Both the position numbers and the translations under genes were made by a program. This document shows, piece by piece, positions 54,887 through 64,000 of a stretch of 64,000 nt of DNA. Position 1 is the first letter of the stretch; each line of letters begins with the position of its first letter. The stretch is from Catalinimonas alkaloidigena (lineage in GTDB: Bacteria; Bacteroidota; Bacteroidia; Cytophagales; Cyclobacteriaceae). The stretch is from assembly GCF_029504655.1 (NCBI RefSeq), contig NZ_JAQFIL010000001.1, positions 4,531,001 to 4,595,000 of the forward strand, written 5' to 3'. The notes under the pieces were generated by a model. That model was not told where the DNA came from, searched no databases, and was given only the letters and a program-made list of their open reading frames with translations.

Positions 54887-56440
54887 TCAATAGCCGGGAT
54901 TCTGTTCAAAGTTAGGATTGGTATCTACATCGTTTTGAGGAATAGGAAGATATTCATGTTTATTTCTTTGAAACACACTTCCGCTATTGGAACGGTACTC
55001 TGGATGCTCCTCAAATACATCGGCAGCAATCCCCCAACGGAGCAGGTCAAGAAAACGATCCCCTTCCAGGGCTAACTCTAACACTCTCTCATCTCTGATG
55101 CGCTGACGCATCTGCTCCTGACTCAGACCGGCAGGTAAAGCTGGCATATCTGCTCTTGCTCTTACCTGATTTACAGCATCATATACCGCGGTACTTGGGC
55201 CATTAGCTTCGTTCTCAGCCTCAGCATACATCAGAAGCACATCAGCATAACGTATCATCCGGCGGTTGTTGGCTGAGTAAGACCAGCTTCCGGGAGTCAG
55301 TGAGCTGGTTCTTTCAAAGTTAAGGTATTTACGTACCCATATTTTATTCAGGTCTTCTCCTGTGAGCGCGTTGCTAAATTCATCCTGATAAATCATTGCC
55401 CCCGGATAATTCCACAGAATGGTAGCATAAGCTCTGGGGTCAACATCACCGGATAGCGTTTGCTCTTTCATATATAGATCATACACCCACTGATTGACGC
55501 TCACACTCTTTTGGCTGGTATATCCTTTGGGAGCAATATCTGGTTCCCAGGCTTGCCCACGCTGAGGATTAGGTGTACCACTAGGTCCCCAGTTTCCATC
55601 GCTACTACTCTCATACTGAAGCTCAAAAACCGACTCTGCATTATTATTGGTTTCTGGTAAAAAGTTGTCCTGATAATTATCTACCAGTTGATATAAGTTG
55701 GCGTCAATAATTTTTTTGAATTCAGCAGCGGCAGCCGACCATTCTTCTGTATAAAGGTAGGCTTTACCCAACATGGCAGTAGCGGCTCCCCAGGTGGCTC
55801 TACCCAGCTCTTCCGCCGCCCACTCTTGCGGCAAACGACTTTGTGCTTCGGACAAATCCGATTTGATGCTTGCCCATACTTCTGACTGAGAGGCCTGCTC
55901 TACAAAAAGGTCTTCCACTTGATTCACCGGCTCAGTGAGCAAAGGGATATTTCCCCACATATTGAGCAGATAAAAGTGGGCAAAGCCCCTGAGAAAATAA
56001 GTTTCACCTAAGATCTCAGCCTTTCTATCCTCATCCATTTCAATCTCGGGCACATTAGCCAGCACCTGGTTTGCTCTGGCTACTATGGCGTTGAGTTCTC
56101 CCCAGCCTTCATTCACCCTACCATCAGTGGGTACCACATTGAAGGTCCCCACATCATTTACGGCTGGTTGGGGAAAGGTATTGACAATATCCGAACGATG
56201 AATAGTAAGGATAGCGCCTAACATGCGCCCCCAGCCGGGAATCGTGGTAAGCGGGCTGTATACACCTACCAGCGCTTTCTCCGCATCTTCAGCGTTCTTC
56301 CAGAAAAGGTCCGGGCTCAAACGGTTAGGATCATTGATATCCAATACTTCATCACTACACTGACTGAAAGGAAAAAAGGCTAAAAGCAGGCTCAGCGAGA
56401 TGATTATCTTATTTTTCACAGAATATATATTACTATGCAT
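54887..56440 (-). CDS. SusD/RagB family lipoprotein (fucose locus)
   Basis: A 517-residue SusD with signal and lipobox (LLAFFPFSQC). Conserved parts: FWKNAEDAEKALVGVY, FLRGFAHFYLLNMWGNIPLL, ATAMLGKAYLYTEEWSAAA and the C-terminal RMIRYADVLLMYAEAENEA plus RVLELALEGDRFLDLLRWG. It binds the polysaccharide substrate at the cell surface with its SusC, whose stop lies 18 bp upstream. Co-transcribed with SusC and probably the following genes. Substrate inferred to be fucose-containing from neighbours. Confidence 0.93.
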   Translation of the reverse strand: MHSNIYSVKNKIIISLSLLLAFFPFSQCSDEVLDINDPNRLSPDLFWKNAEDAEKALVGVYSPLTTIPGWGRMLGAILTIHRSDIVNTFPQPAVNDVGTFNVVPTDGRVNEGWGELNAIVARANQVLANVPEIEMDEDRKAEILGETYFLRGFAHFYLLNMWGNIPLLTEPVNQVEDLFVEQASQSEVWASIKSDLSEAQSRLPQEWAAEELGRATWGAATAMLGKAYLYTEEWSAAAAEFKKIIDANLYQLVDNYQDNFLPETNNNAESVFELQYESSSDGNWGPSGTPNPQRGQAWEPDIAPKGYTSQKSVSVNQWVYDLYMKEQTLSGDVDPRAYATILWNYPGAMIYQDEFSNALTGEDLNKIWVRKYLNFERTSSLTPGSWSYSANNRRMIRYADVLLMYAEAENEANGPSTAVYDAVNQVRARADMPALPAGLSQEQMRQRIRDERVLELALEGDRFLDLLRWGIAADVFEEHPEYRSNSGSVFQRNKHEYLPIPQNDVDTNPNFEQNPGY

Positions 56441-56458
56441 AACTAATGTTTTTAACGC

Positions 56459-59400
56459 TTAAAAAGAGATATCCAAACCTAAAAATACGCTACGGGCCTG
56501 GGGATAAGCTTCCACATCCACGCCAGCGCCAAACAAACCGGTAGCTTTGGTACCGCTATTCCTTCCTATTTCAGGGTCATAGCCGCTGTACTGCGTGAGG
56601 GTCAGCAAGTTTTGTCCACTGATACTTACCCTGGCGTTTCCTATGCCTATTTTATCAGTAAGCAAAGAAGGTAAATCGTAGCTCAGCTGTATACTCTTCA
56701 GGCGGAGGTAAGAGCCATCTTCCACATAGAAAGAAGAAGAGCGCTTATTATTCGCAGGATCAATCACAGTGGCCCGCGGGATATTTGTATTTGTGTTTTC
56801 GGGAGTCCAGGCGTCCAGCACATCGGTAATTTTATTACCCCCATCATCAAATATGAACTGAAATTTCTTGGCATTCCAGATATCTACTCCTTCAACTCCC
56901 TGTAAAAACATACTTAAATTGAAGTTTTTGTAGGTTGCATTAAAGATCATTCCGTACTCAAAATCAGGAATAGGATCTCCTAAAAATGTTCTGTCATCAT
57001 TGTCAATATTTCCATCCTCATCCAAATCAACAAAGTTGAGGTCTCCCAGTTGGGCATTGGCACGTCCGTCAGCGTTTATTTCTTCCTGGGTCTGGTAAAT
57101 TCCTTCTACCACATGTCCGTAAAAACTTCCCAGAGGGTAACCTGCCTCAGTACGGGTAGCCACCAGCGATTGTTGAGTGAAGCCTCCTCCTGAGATTGGG
57201 CTTACACCCTCACCCAATTTGATTACTTCATTATCCAATACTGTGAAGTTAGCCGTAACACTAAACTGAAGGCCGTTGCCTACGGGAAGATGGTTATAGG
57301 TTCCGGAAAATTCAAAGCCTCTGTTTTCAATGGTAGCGGCATTCTGAGTAATTGAGCTCCCCACCCCACCATACACCGGTATGGGAAGGTCAGTCAGAAT
57401 ATCTTCAGAACGTTTATTAAAGTAATCCAGGGTAATGGAGATTTTATCATCCATTAAGCCAATGTCAGCACCTATATCCGTAGTCTTGGTTGTCTCCCAG
57501 ACCACATTAGGATTAGCAAAATTGGTAAGGGCTGTTCCTGACTGACGACCACCGTCAAAGAAATAATCGGTATAGATATTCAAGCCGGTAATTGTCACAT
57601 AATTACCGATATTCTGGGACCCCAACTCACCATAACTACCTCTTAGCTTTAAGTCACTGACAAAACCTTCGGGAAAGAAAGCTTCATCACTAACCCTCCA
57701 GCCCAGTGAGATAGAAGGGAAGGTACCATAACGGTTTTCTTCAGTGAAGCGGGAAGAGCCATCTCTACGGATGGTAGCGCTGAGCAGATACTTGCCATCA
57801 TAGTTATAGTTTACCCTGCCCAGGACAGACTGAAGGGCATATTGTTGCAAATTACCCGTAGAGTTAATCTCTTCATTAGCTGCATCTACCACTCTCAAAT
57901 CATTGGTAGCGAAGTCTGTTACCTGCGCACCCACACTCCGGCTTTCGCCAACCTGCTGGGTGAAACCAGCCAGCAAGTCAATATTATGCTTCCCGAAAGC
58001 CTTATTATAATTCAGTGTATTCTCTACCAAGCTTCCCAGGCTGCGAACCACATTTTCGTTGAGGTCGGCCACATCATTGAAAGCTTCCTGAGAAGTACTG
58101 AAAAAGAAAGTAGGAGTAAAATTATAATTATGGGCTACAGTGTAGTCAATCCCTACATTTAGTTTATAGGTAAGTCCGTCAATGAATTCGTACTGCGCAC
58201 TCACATTCCCCAGTATCCCATCTGTAGTATATCGGTTATCATTAAGTTTAGCCAAACCATACCAGTTAATACCTCTAGCCACGCCATGGTAAGCAGGCTC
58301 AATCCCTGCGAATCCGCCATCATTGGTCTCATCATATACCGGAATGGTGGGCAGTTCACCACGCTCTCTGCCAAAGTAGGTATTAGGGTTGTTTACTTCC
58401 CGAGCCAAGGACAATGACTCTTCAATTTTGAACCTACCCTTGGTAAAAGATGAGTTAGCTCTGAAATTATAACGTTTGAAATCCGAATCTACCACTATCC
58501 CTTCCTGATCAAAATATTGGCTGGAGATATAAAAGGTGGTATTCTCATTTCCACCGGATATACTCAGATTTAAATCTGTGACAGGAGCAGGGTTAATAGA
58601 TAAATCCTGCCAGTCAGTATCTACTGAGGGGTCAAATTCTGCATCATTGGCTAATGCGCGGGGCTGACCATCATTATCATTGGCAAGGTTACGATAGTCA
58701 GCGTATTGGCGGGCATTGAGAAAGTCAAACGTGCTGGTGGGTCCCTGGGTACCGAACTTTGAACTAAAATTAATCTGTGTTTCACCCGCAGACCCTCGCT
58801 TGGTAGTCACAATAATTACTCCATTGGCGGCCCGGTTTCCGTAAATAGCCGCTGCGGCTGCATCTTTCAATACCTCTACCGACTCTATATCGTTGGGATT
58901 AAGGAAAGACATGGAATTGGTAATATTACCATCAATAACATAAAGCGGCTGATCATTACCAAGTGTGCCCGAACCACGAATTACGATATTAACCCCGGCT
59001 CCTGGAGCACCACCACCGTTTTCTACCCTTACCCCGGCCACTTTACCCTGGATCAATCCGGCGGAGTTAGCTGTAGTTACATTATTAAGGTTTTCAGAAG
59101 ATATAGAGCCTATCGCGCCCGTTACATTAGCTCTTTTCTGGGTACCATAACCCACTACTACTACTTCTTCTAATTGTTTGGTGTCTACCTCAAGGCTTAC
59201 ATCAATCGTATTTCTGTTCCCTACTTCTACTTCCTGTGACAGGTAACCAATAGAAGAAAACACGAGCACATTACTGCCTTCACCCCTGAGGTTGATACGG
59301 TAATCTCCCTCAACATTGGTTACAGTTCCGTTGGTAGTTCCTTTTTCCAATACTGTAACTCCGGGTAGAGCATCCCCTTCGCTATCAGTGATTTTTCCGG

Positions 59401-59509
59401 TTATCGTTTTTTGCTGGGCATAGGTTACGGAGACAGCCATAAATAAAAATATAAATGTATACAGGCATAGTCTCCTCCCCTGAATGGAGTATAAGTTTGT
59501 CATAGTCAT
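56459..59509 (-). CDS. SusC/RagA family TonB-dependent receptor (fucose locus)
   Basis: A 1016-residue receptor. Signal peptide (LCLYTFIFLFMAVSVTYAQ), carboxypeptidase-D-like domain (ITGKITDSEGDALPGVTVLE), the TonB-box-like linker EEVVVVGYGTQKR, plug domain with GAPGAGVNIVIRGSGT and NPNDIESVEVLKDAAAAAIY, and a barrel ending FLGLDISF. It differs in subtype from the paralogous pair at 40007 and 62111 (VGYGTQKRANV versus ALGF linkers). First gene of the fucose operon; divergently transcribed from an AraC regulator with a 229-bp gap. ATG at 59509 or 59503. Confidence 0.95.
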   Translation of the reverse strand: MTMTNLYSIQGRRLCLYTFIFLFMAVSVTYAQQKTITGKITDSEGDALPGVTVLEKGTTNGTVTNVEGDYRINLRGEGSNVLVFSSIGYLSQEVEVGNRNTIDVSLEVDTKQLEEVVVVGYGTQKRANVTGAIGSISSENLNNVTTANSAGLIQGKVAGVRVENGGGAPGAGVNIVIRGSGTLGNDQPLYVIDGNITNSMSFLNPNDIESVEVLKDAAAAAIYGNRAANGVIIVTTKRGSAGETQINFSSKFGTQGPTSTFDFLNARQYADYRNLANDNDGQPRALANDAEFDPSVDTDWQDLSINPAPVTDLNLSISGGNENTTFYISSQYFDQEGIVVDSDFKRYNFRANSSFTKGRFKIEESLSLAREVNNPNTYFGRERGELPTIPVYDETNDGGFAGIEPAYHGVARGINWYGLAKLNDNRYTTDGILGNVSAQYEFIDGLTYKLNVGIDYTVAHNYNFTPTFFFSTSQEAFNDVADLNENVVRSLGSLVENTLNYNKAFGKHNIDLLAGFTQQVGESRSVGAQVTDFATNDLRVVDAANEEINSTGNLQQYALQSVLGRVNYNYDGKYLLSATIRRDGSSRFTEENRYGTFPSISLGWRVSDEAFFPEGFVSDLKLRGSYGELGSQNIGNYVTITGLNIYTDYFFDGGRQSGTALTNFANPNVVWETTKTTDIGADIGLMDDKISITLDYFNKRSEDILTDLPIPVYGGVGSSITQNAATIENRGFEFSGTYNHLPVGNGLQFSVTANFTVLDNEVIKLGEGVSPISGGGFTQQSLVATRTEAGYPLGSFYGHVVEGIYQTQEEINADGRANAQLGDLNFVDLDEDGNIDNDDRTFLGDPIPDFEYGMIFNATYKNFNLSMFLQGVEGVDIWNAKKFQFIFDDGGNKITDVLDAWTPENTNTNIPRATVIDPANNKRSSSFYVEDGSYLRLKSIQLSYDLPSLLTDKIGIGNARVSISGQNLLTLTQYSGYDPEIGRNSGTKATGLFGAGVDVEAYPQARSVFLGLDISF

Positions 59510-59670
59510 AGGTTGTTGTGTTAAAAGTTTCAGGCTGATACAAATCTACCGGAAGTAGACAGATCAATAAAACTATTACAATATTAGTCAAATAGTTTTG
59601 CTATAACTACCACACTTTCTACCTAGTACAATACTTTTTTTGCAAAAAACGTCTTATTTTTATCATAAAT

Positions 59671-59706
59671 GCACAAAAAGCTCAGATTATTGTGTAAATT
59701 TTGTGC
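59671..59706. promoter_or_regulatory. Inverted repeat in the SusC-AraC intergenic region
   Basis: GCACAAAA (59671-59678) and TTTTGTGC (59699-59706) form a perfect 8-bp inverted repeat with 20 bp between, 32 bp before the AraC start and about 160 bp from SusC. It may be an operator or part of the AraC promoter; position rather than proof suggests this. Confidence 0.35.
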
Positions 59707-59738
59707 CTATTTCAATCTATCCTGCAAACCCTTAACTT

Positions 59739-60614
59739 ATGAAAGCCGAGCTGATAAGCCGCTCTATACACCAAGACAGTTCCTTTTCTTTAGAGAAGCA
59801 CTGCTACAAAAGCTTCCTAAAAAAATGGCATTACCACCCTGAACTGGAACTGGTAATCATAGTGGAAAGTACCGGTACCCGATTCGTGGGTGACAACATT
59901 GAAAAATTTTCACCCGGAGAGATTGTATTGCTTGGCCAGAACCTCCCCCATCTCTGGCTGAATGATAAAGCTTACTTTGCTGATAATTCAACGTTAAAGG
60001 CAAAAGCTAATGTGGTTCACTTTAGTGAAAATTTCGCCGGAGGGTTATTTAATATCCCTGAGTTTTCTGGCATCAAGCACTTGTTCGAGCGTGCCCGCCG
60101 AGGAATCAAATTTGAAGGGTTAGGAAATGAGGATATAGTACATAAGATCAACGAAATGTATAATCTTGAAGGTTTTGAAAAAGTGATGCGCCTGCTAGAT
60201 ATCCTTCATGAGCTATCCAATTACCCGCATGCGACTTTGCTTTCAAGTGCTGGCTTTGTAGATAATTTTAAGAGTAAGCAACATCACAAACTTATAGTGG
60301 TATATGAGTACATCATGAATAACTTTAAGCAGGAAATCACGCTGGATAAAGTAGCGGAACTGGCCAGCATGAATCCTTCTGCTTTCAGCCGTTATTTCAA
60401 AAGCATTAATAAAAAGACCTTTACCCAGTATCTCAATGAGGTCAGAATTGGTTATGCCTGCAAACTATTACAGGAACACCGTTACAATATTGCTGAAGTG
60501 TGTTTTGAGTCTGGTTATAATAATATTTCCAATTTCAACCGGCAGTTCAAATCATTGAAAAAAATGTCTCCTACTGCTTACCTCAAGATGTATGCCCAGC
60601 TAGAGTATAATTAA
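59739..60614 (+). CDS. AraC family regulator of the fucose locus
   Basis: A 291-residue regulator with an N-terminal cupin sensor domain (WHYHPELELVIIVESTGTRF, VLLGQNLPHLWLND) and C-terminal AraC HTH region (VAELASMNPSAFSRYFKS, KKTFTQYLNEVRIGYACKLL, ICF-like EVCFESGYNNISNFNRQFK). Cupin-AraC proteins of this layout (RhaS-like) bind sugars. Divergent from the SusC operon, so it is the probable activator of fucose-glycan uptake; the sugar ligand is not shown by sequence. Confidence 0.9.
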   Translation: MKAELISRSIHQDSSFSLEKHCYKSFLKKWHYHPELELVIIVESTGTRFVGDNIEKFSPGEIVLLGQNLPHLWLNDKAYFADNSTLKAKANVVHFSENFAGGLFNIPEFSGIKHLFERARRGIKFEGLGNEDIVHKINEMYNLEGFEKVMRLLDILHELSNYPHATLLSSAGFVDNFKSKQHHKLIVVYEYIMNNFKQEITLDKVAELASMNPSAFSRYFKSINKKTFTQYLNEVRIGYACKLLQEHRYNIAEVCFESGYNNISNFNRQFKSLKKMSPTAYLKMYAQLEYN

Positions 60615-60772
60615 GGTGATAGAGTTGAGGTATTATGAAGCGATAGTGTTATGGTTAAAAGCTATGAAATTTTGATATACTTCACATCAAGTGATAGTCA
60701 TCTGCTATAGCGTTTTAAAACCGTTCAATCCAGTAATAACCCTAAGCACCAGAACACGATCAACCCCAAACT

Positions 60773-61609
60773 TTACAACTCCAGATGTTTTGAAGCTACG
60801 GTATGCCCTAAAAAGATTGCTGCCTTACTGTCAAAATCCTCAGTAGACTCGGTGGTATAAAAAACTACCTGCCCGTTTTTGCTGCATCGTTCCTCCAGGT
60901 CCGGGTGGTGTTCCAGATAGCTTAATAAACTATGCGTAACAATCTCGCCCTGCGTAAGCAGTCTGATATGTTCCGGCAGATACCTGCTTATCTTACTGCT
61001 AAGCAGAGGGTAATGCGTACAGGCCAAAGCGATGGTATCAATCTGTGAGGATTGAGCCAACAACTGGTCCAGATGCTTCTGTATAAAATAATCTGCCCCT
61101 CCCGACGTATGCTCATTATTTTCTACCAAGGGTACCCACATCGGGCAGGCTTCCTGAAAGACTTTTACCTGAGGAAAAAATTTGTTGATCTCAATGATAT
61201 AAGATTCAGACTTTACAGTTCCGACCGTTGCCAGTATGCCTACATGACCACTTTGAGAAAGCGTACCAATGATCTCAGTCGTAGGACGAATCACACCCAG
61301 TACCCGGCGATAGGGGTCCATCAGTGGCAGGTCACGTTGCTGTATGGTACGCAGCGCTTTGGCAGAAGCCGTATTACAGGCAAGTATCACCAAACGACAA
61401 CCCATAGCAAAAAGATGTCTTACGCATTCCAGGGTGTAACGGTACACCGTCTCATAGGAACGAATTCCGTACGGCACACGGGCATTATCGCCCAGGTAAA
61501 TATAATCGTACTGGGGTAGCGTTTTGACAATTTCGCGAAAGATGGTGAGTCCTCCGTAGCCGGAGTCAAAAATACCGATAGGGCCATGTATCTGTGTCTG
61601 AGGAATCAA
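60773..61609 (-). CDS. murI: Glutamate racemase
   Basis: Interconverts L- and D-glutamate for peptidoglycan. The 278-residue product has the two catalytic cysteines in LVILACNTASAKALR and TIALACTHYPLLSSK, the N-terminal IGIFDSGYGGLTIFREI with the phosphate-like glycine loop, and YLGDNARVPYGIRSYE. ATG at 61609 is the natural start. Monocistronic as far as seen, with about 500 bp of AT-rich DNA upstream. Confidence 0.95.
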   Translation of the reverse strand: MIPQTQIHGPIGIFDSGYGGLTIFREIVKTLPQYDYIYLGDNARVPYGIRSYETVYRYTLECVRHLFAMGCRLVILACNTASAKALRTIQQRDLPLMDPYRRVLGVIRPTTEIIGTLSQSGHVGILATVGTVKSESYIIEINKFFPQVKVFQEACPMWVPLVENNEHTSGGADYFIQKHLDQLLAQSSQIDTIALACTHYPLLSSKISRYLPEHIRLLTQGEIVTHSLLSYLEHHPDLEERCSKNGQVVFYTTESTEDFDSKAAIFLGHTVASKHLEL

Positions 61610-62110
61610 GCTGCAATCAGTGGTTTGAGTTTAAATTCACGATCTGACCAACAATTATCAAACCAATGCTGATGAAAAATATGTCTTCTTTTCTGCTATT
61701 TTAAACCTTTAATTAAATAAACACTATAAAATTAGTTTATCTGTTAAACTGATTATTGAATTAACTAATTAACATACAATAATACGCAAGTATTTCTACA
61801 AGACATTTGTTAGTATATACTTATCATTAATCCAAATATTTCAATATATAATTCTGATATTATATAAAAATATAGAATTATATTTTTTATTCATCTCATA
61901 AAAGTTACTTTAGCGGTTAATAAACGAGCAAACAGCCAAATAATTCACCCTCTTAATGGCTGCTTACTTATAATCTTTAATCTTTTTTTCGGATGACTTC
62001 ATAAAAAAGCGAAAGTGCTGCAACACCTTCGCTTTCTAGCATTCTCCCCTGTAAGACATATGCCTGCAAGCATATAAGGGGATCATTGTTCATTATAAAC
62101 ATGGTAATTT
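61610..62110. other. AT-rich intergenic region
   Basis: About 500 bp without a gene between murI and a SusC gene. The only structure seen is the hairpin at 62008-62033 listed separately; the promoter of the SusC gene is presumably just upstream of it. Confidence 0.4.
62008..62033. terminator. Hairpin upstream of the last SusC gene
   Basis: AAGCGAA-A-GTG pairs with CAC-C-TTCGCTT around a six-base loop. A run of A on the left makes it a possible minus-strand terminator; it might also lie in the 5' leader of the SusC mRNA (77 bp before the ATG) and affect its expression. Confidence 0.4.
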
Positions 62111-64000
62111 ATGAAATTTTCTCTACCTAAGCTTCACGCAGCAGGATTTTTTGTCTTGCTGGGATTTCTTCTTCTTCCTTATCACAATTCACTCCTGGCA
62201 CAAAGTAGTCGGCCGGTCAGCGGAACGGTCACAGACACTAACGGTGACCCTATCCCCGGGGTAAATGTTTTGGTCAAGGATACAGAAAAAGGGACGATCA
62301 CCAACATTAATGGGGCATACAAACTATCGGTCACCCAGGAAAACCCCACGCTGATCTTCTCCTTTATCGGTTATCTTTCCAAAGAAGTGGCTCTCGGAAG
62401 TAAGTCAGCGCTCAATGTTACGCTCTCTTCAGACACCAAGCAGCTCTCTGAGGTCATCGTATCCGCCCTGGGGTTTGAAGAAGATGCTGATATACAGGGT
62501 TCCACCCAGTCAGTAGTGGAAGGGCAGCAGCTCGCTTCCTCCGGAGAAACCGGGCTGATCAATGCCATATCAGGTAAAGCTTCGGGTGTACAGATCACTC
62601 AGCAAAGCTCCGATCCGGGTGCTGGCTCATTCATCCAGATCAGGGGAATGAGTACAATTGCCGGTAATACGCAACCACTGATTGTGATTGATGGTATTCC
62701 CATTAGCAACACGCTGGAAGGCAATAGCTCCGGTGGAGGTGGAGTGAAACAGCAGTCGCGACTCAATGACATCAACCCCAACGACATCGCTTCCATGACC
62801 ATCCTGAAAGGAGCAGCAGCGGCAGCGCTCTGGGGTTCAAGAGCTGCCAATGGTGTGATTAACATCACCACCAAACAGGGGAAGAAAAGTGATAAGATCA
62901 ACATCAGCTACAGTACTACTTTTTCGCTGGACAGGATTAACAAATTCCATCCCCGTCAGAATAAGTTCGGACAAGGTAGCAATGGCGAATACGATCCTAC
63001 CGATTCCCGTTCCTATGGTGATAAGATCTCGGAAAGGTCAGGTGGCAATGACTTAGTTGACGAAAGTGGAGCGTTCTTTGAAGCCCTGGGCGGCACCCGC
63101 TACTACCCTATCCTGGAAAGAAATTCTCAGGAAGAGTTTGTGGACGATAACTATGACGCAATATTTGGCGATGGCTTCTATTTTGACAATAATCTGAATG
63201 TCAGCGGCGGAGATGATAAAACTACTTATTATTTCAGCCTGGGTAACTTTAATCAAAAAGGCATACAGCAGGGCAACAGCCAGTACCGCCGTACTACGAT
63301 ACGATCTAATTTACAGCACACCTTCAATTCAGTGGTTGAAGTTCAGAGCAATACGGCCTACATCAACAGCCTGGCTGACCGGATTCAGCAGGGAAACAAC
63401 ACTTCCGGTTCCATGCTGGGCTTGCTGCGCAATCCACCTGACTTTAATGTACGTGACTACAAAGGATACTACTACGCCAATGAAAATGCCAGTCCTATTC
63501 TCCGTCAGCGATCGTACAGGCGTTACCTGGGTAATGATCCTTACCCTATTTACAATAACCCGCTTTGGCCAATCAATGAACAGGAAAACTCAACCCTGGT
63601 CAACCGTTTTATCAACAGCACACAGTTTAAAATAACTCCTGCAGACTGGTTTCACATCATTGCCCGGGGAGGGATTGACAGTTATACCGATGAGAAAATT
63701 AACTACTTCCCTATCAATGACTCCGCTAACCGGGGTAATGGTACTTTTACCGAGCAGATCACCAAAGAAAGTGAACTTAATCTTGACCTGATCACTAGGT
63801 TTTTCCAGACCATCGGGACGAACTTTGGAGCTACATATACAGTAGGTTTTAATCTGAACAGCAGAAACTATTACAATACTTCTACCCAGATCAATAACTT
63901 TCTGATTGATGACGGTCCCATCAGCTTTTCCAATGCAGTAGTATCTGACCGTTTTCCCTCTAATGAGAAGCGGGAGATCCGTACTTCAAGGCTTTATGCT
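62111..64000 (+). CDS. SusC/RagA family TonB-dependent receptor (5' part)
   Basis: The first 630 codons of a receptor that continues past the window. ATG 62111 starts MKFSLPKLHAAGFFVLLGFL, a signal peptide ending LLAQ. Then the carboxypeptidase-D-like domain (VSGTVTDTNGDPIPGVNVLV), linker EVIVSALGFEEDADI, plug (DPGAGSFIQIRGMSTIAGN, RLNDINPNDIASMTILKGAA) and barrel. It is a close paralogue of the receptor at 40007-43240 (same linker type and shared blocks LWGSRAANGVI, FGQG, LLRNPPDF, IYNNPLW). The frame has no stop up to the window end. Substrate unknown; a SusD is expected just beyond. Confidence 0.93.
   Translation, partial: MKFSLPKLHAAGFFVLLGFLLLPYHNSLLAQSSRPVSGTVTDTNGDPIPGVNVLVKDTEKGTITNINGAYKLSVTQENPTLIFSFIGYLSKEVALGSKSALNVTLSSDTKQLSEVIVSALGFEEDADIQGSTQSVVEGQQLASSGETGLINAISGKASGVQITQQSSDPGAGSFIQIRGMSTIAGNTQPLIVIDGIPISNTLEGNSSGGGGVKQQSRLNDINPNDIASMTILKGAAAAALWGSRAANGVINITTKQGKKSDKINISYSTTFSLDRINKFHPRQNKFGQGSNGEYDPTDSRSYGDKISERSGGNDLVDESGAFFEALGGTRYYPILERNSQEEFVDDNYDAIFGDGFYFDNNLNVSGGDDKTTYYFSLGNFNQKGIQQGNSQYRRTTIRSNLQHTFNSVVEVQSNTAYINSLADRIQQGNNTSGSMLGLLRNPPDFNVRDYKGYYYANENASPILRQRSYRRYLGNDPYPIYNNPLWPINEQENSTLVNRFINSTQFKITPADWFHIIARGGIDSYTDEKINYFPINDSANRGNGTFTEQITKESELNLDLITRFFQTIGTNFGATYTVGFNLNSRNYYNTSTQINNFLIDDGPISFSNAVVSDRFPSNEKREIRTSRLYA

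Overview
The window looks like chromosomal DNA of a Bacteroidota bacterium, most likely a marine or biofilm-dwelling member of the Cytophagales. Evidence: three SusC-type TonB-dependent receptors (one cut by the window end) with two SusD lipoproteins, Bacteroidota-type families (DUF4251, DUF6090, SGNH and FG-GAP/UnbV proteins), few Shine-Dalgarno sequences, and promoter boxes resembling ACTTTG rather than sigma70 boxes. No rRNA, tRNA, CRISPR array, integrase or complete insertion sequence was recognised.

Layout. 0-13 kb is housekeeping: a YceI fragment, proA, a SulP anion transporter, a serine hydrolase, cysE-cysM, proB, a decayed PadR/membrane-protein pair, an FG-GAP propeller lipoprotein, an O/P-type porin and a metallo-beta-lactamase-fold hydrolase. 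13-26 kb is an accessory stretch, almost all minus strand, with small genes, long non-coding gaps and many broken genes (proline iminopeptidase, a small membrane protein with two internal TGA codons, a DUF6090 protein and a lipoprotein without normal start codons, a Bacteroidota repeat-family protein). Several gaps hold attC-like inverted repeats suggesting dispersed integron-type cassettes. Inside this stretch lies an apparently intact AraC/aldo-keto reductase/membrane protein/SDR module with the same two-half-site operator in front of both oxidoreductases.

26-38 kb carries a DUF4251 protein, a GMC oxidoreductase with its gluconate-2-dehydrogenase-subunit-3-like partner, a sulfatase (with a sulfatase fragment beside it), and a PSD1-cytochrome/DUF1501 operon of the kind common in Planctomycetes polysaccharide clusters. 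38-48 kb has a SusC/SusD pair preceded by an unexplained hairpin-rich element, a gamma-glutamyltransferase-like protein, a DUF817 protein and an unusual SGNH-like protein. 48-60.6 kb is a fucose-oriented polysaccharide utilisation locus: AraC regulator (divergent), SusC, SusD, a large FG-GAP/ASPIC-UnbV lipoprotein, L-fuconate dehydratase and a GH29 alpha-L-fucosidase split by a one-base frameshift in a G/C homopolymer. The window ends with murI and the 5' part of another SusC, a paralogue of the one at 40-43 kb.

Working together: TonB-dependent uptake and SusD binding import fucose-rich, probably sulfated glycans; fucosidase and sulfatase trim them; fuconate dehydratase enters the non-phosphorylating L-fucose route; the GMC/PSD1/DUF1501 genes probably handle related sugars. 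Function assignments rest on motif recognition by eye; no database search was run.
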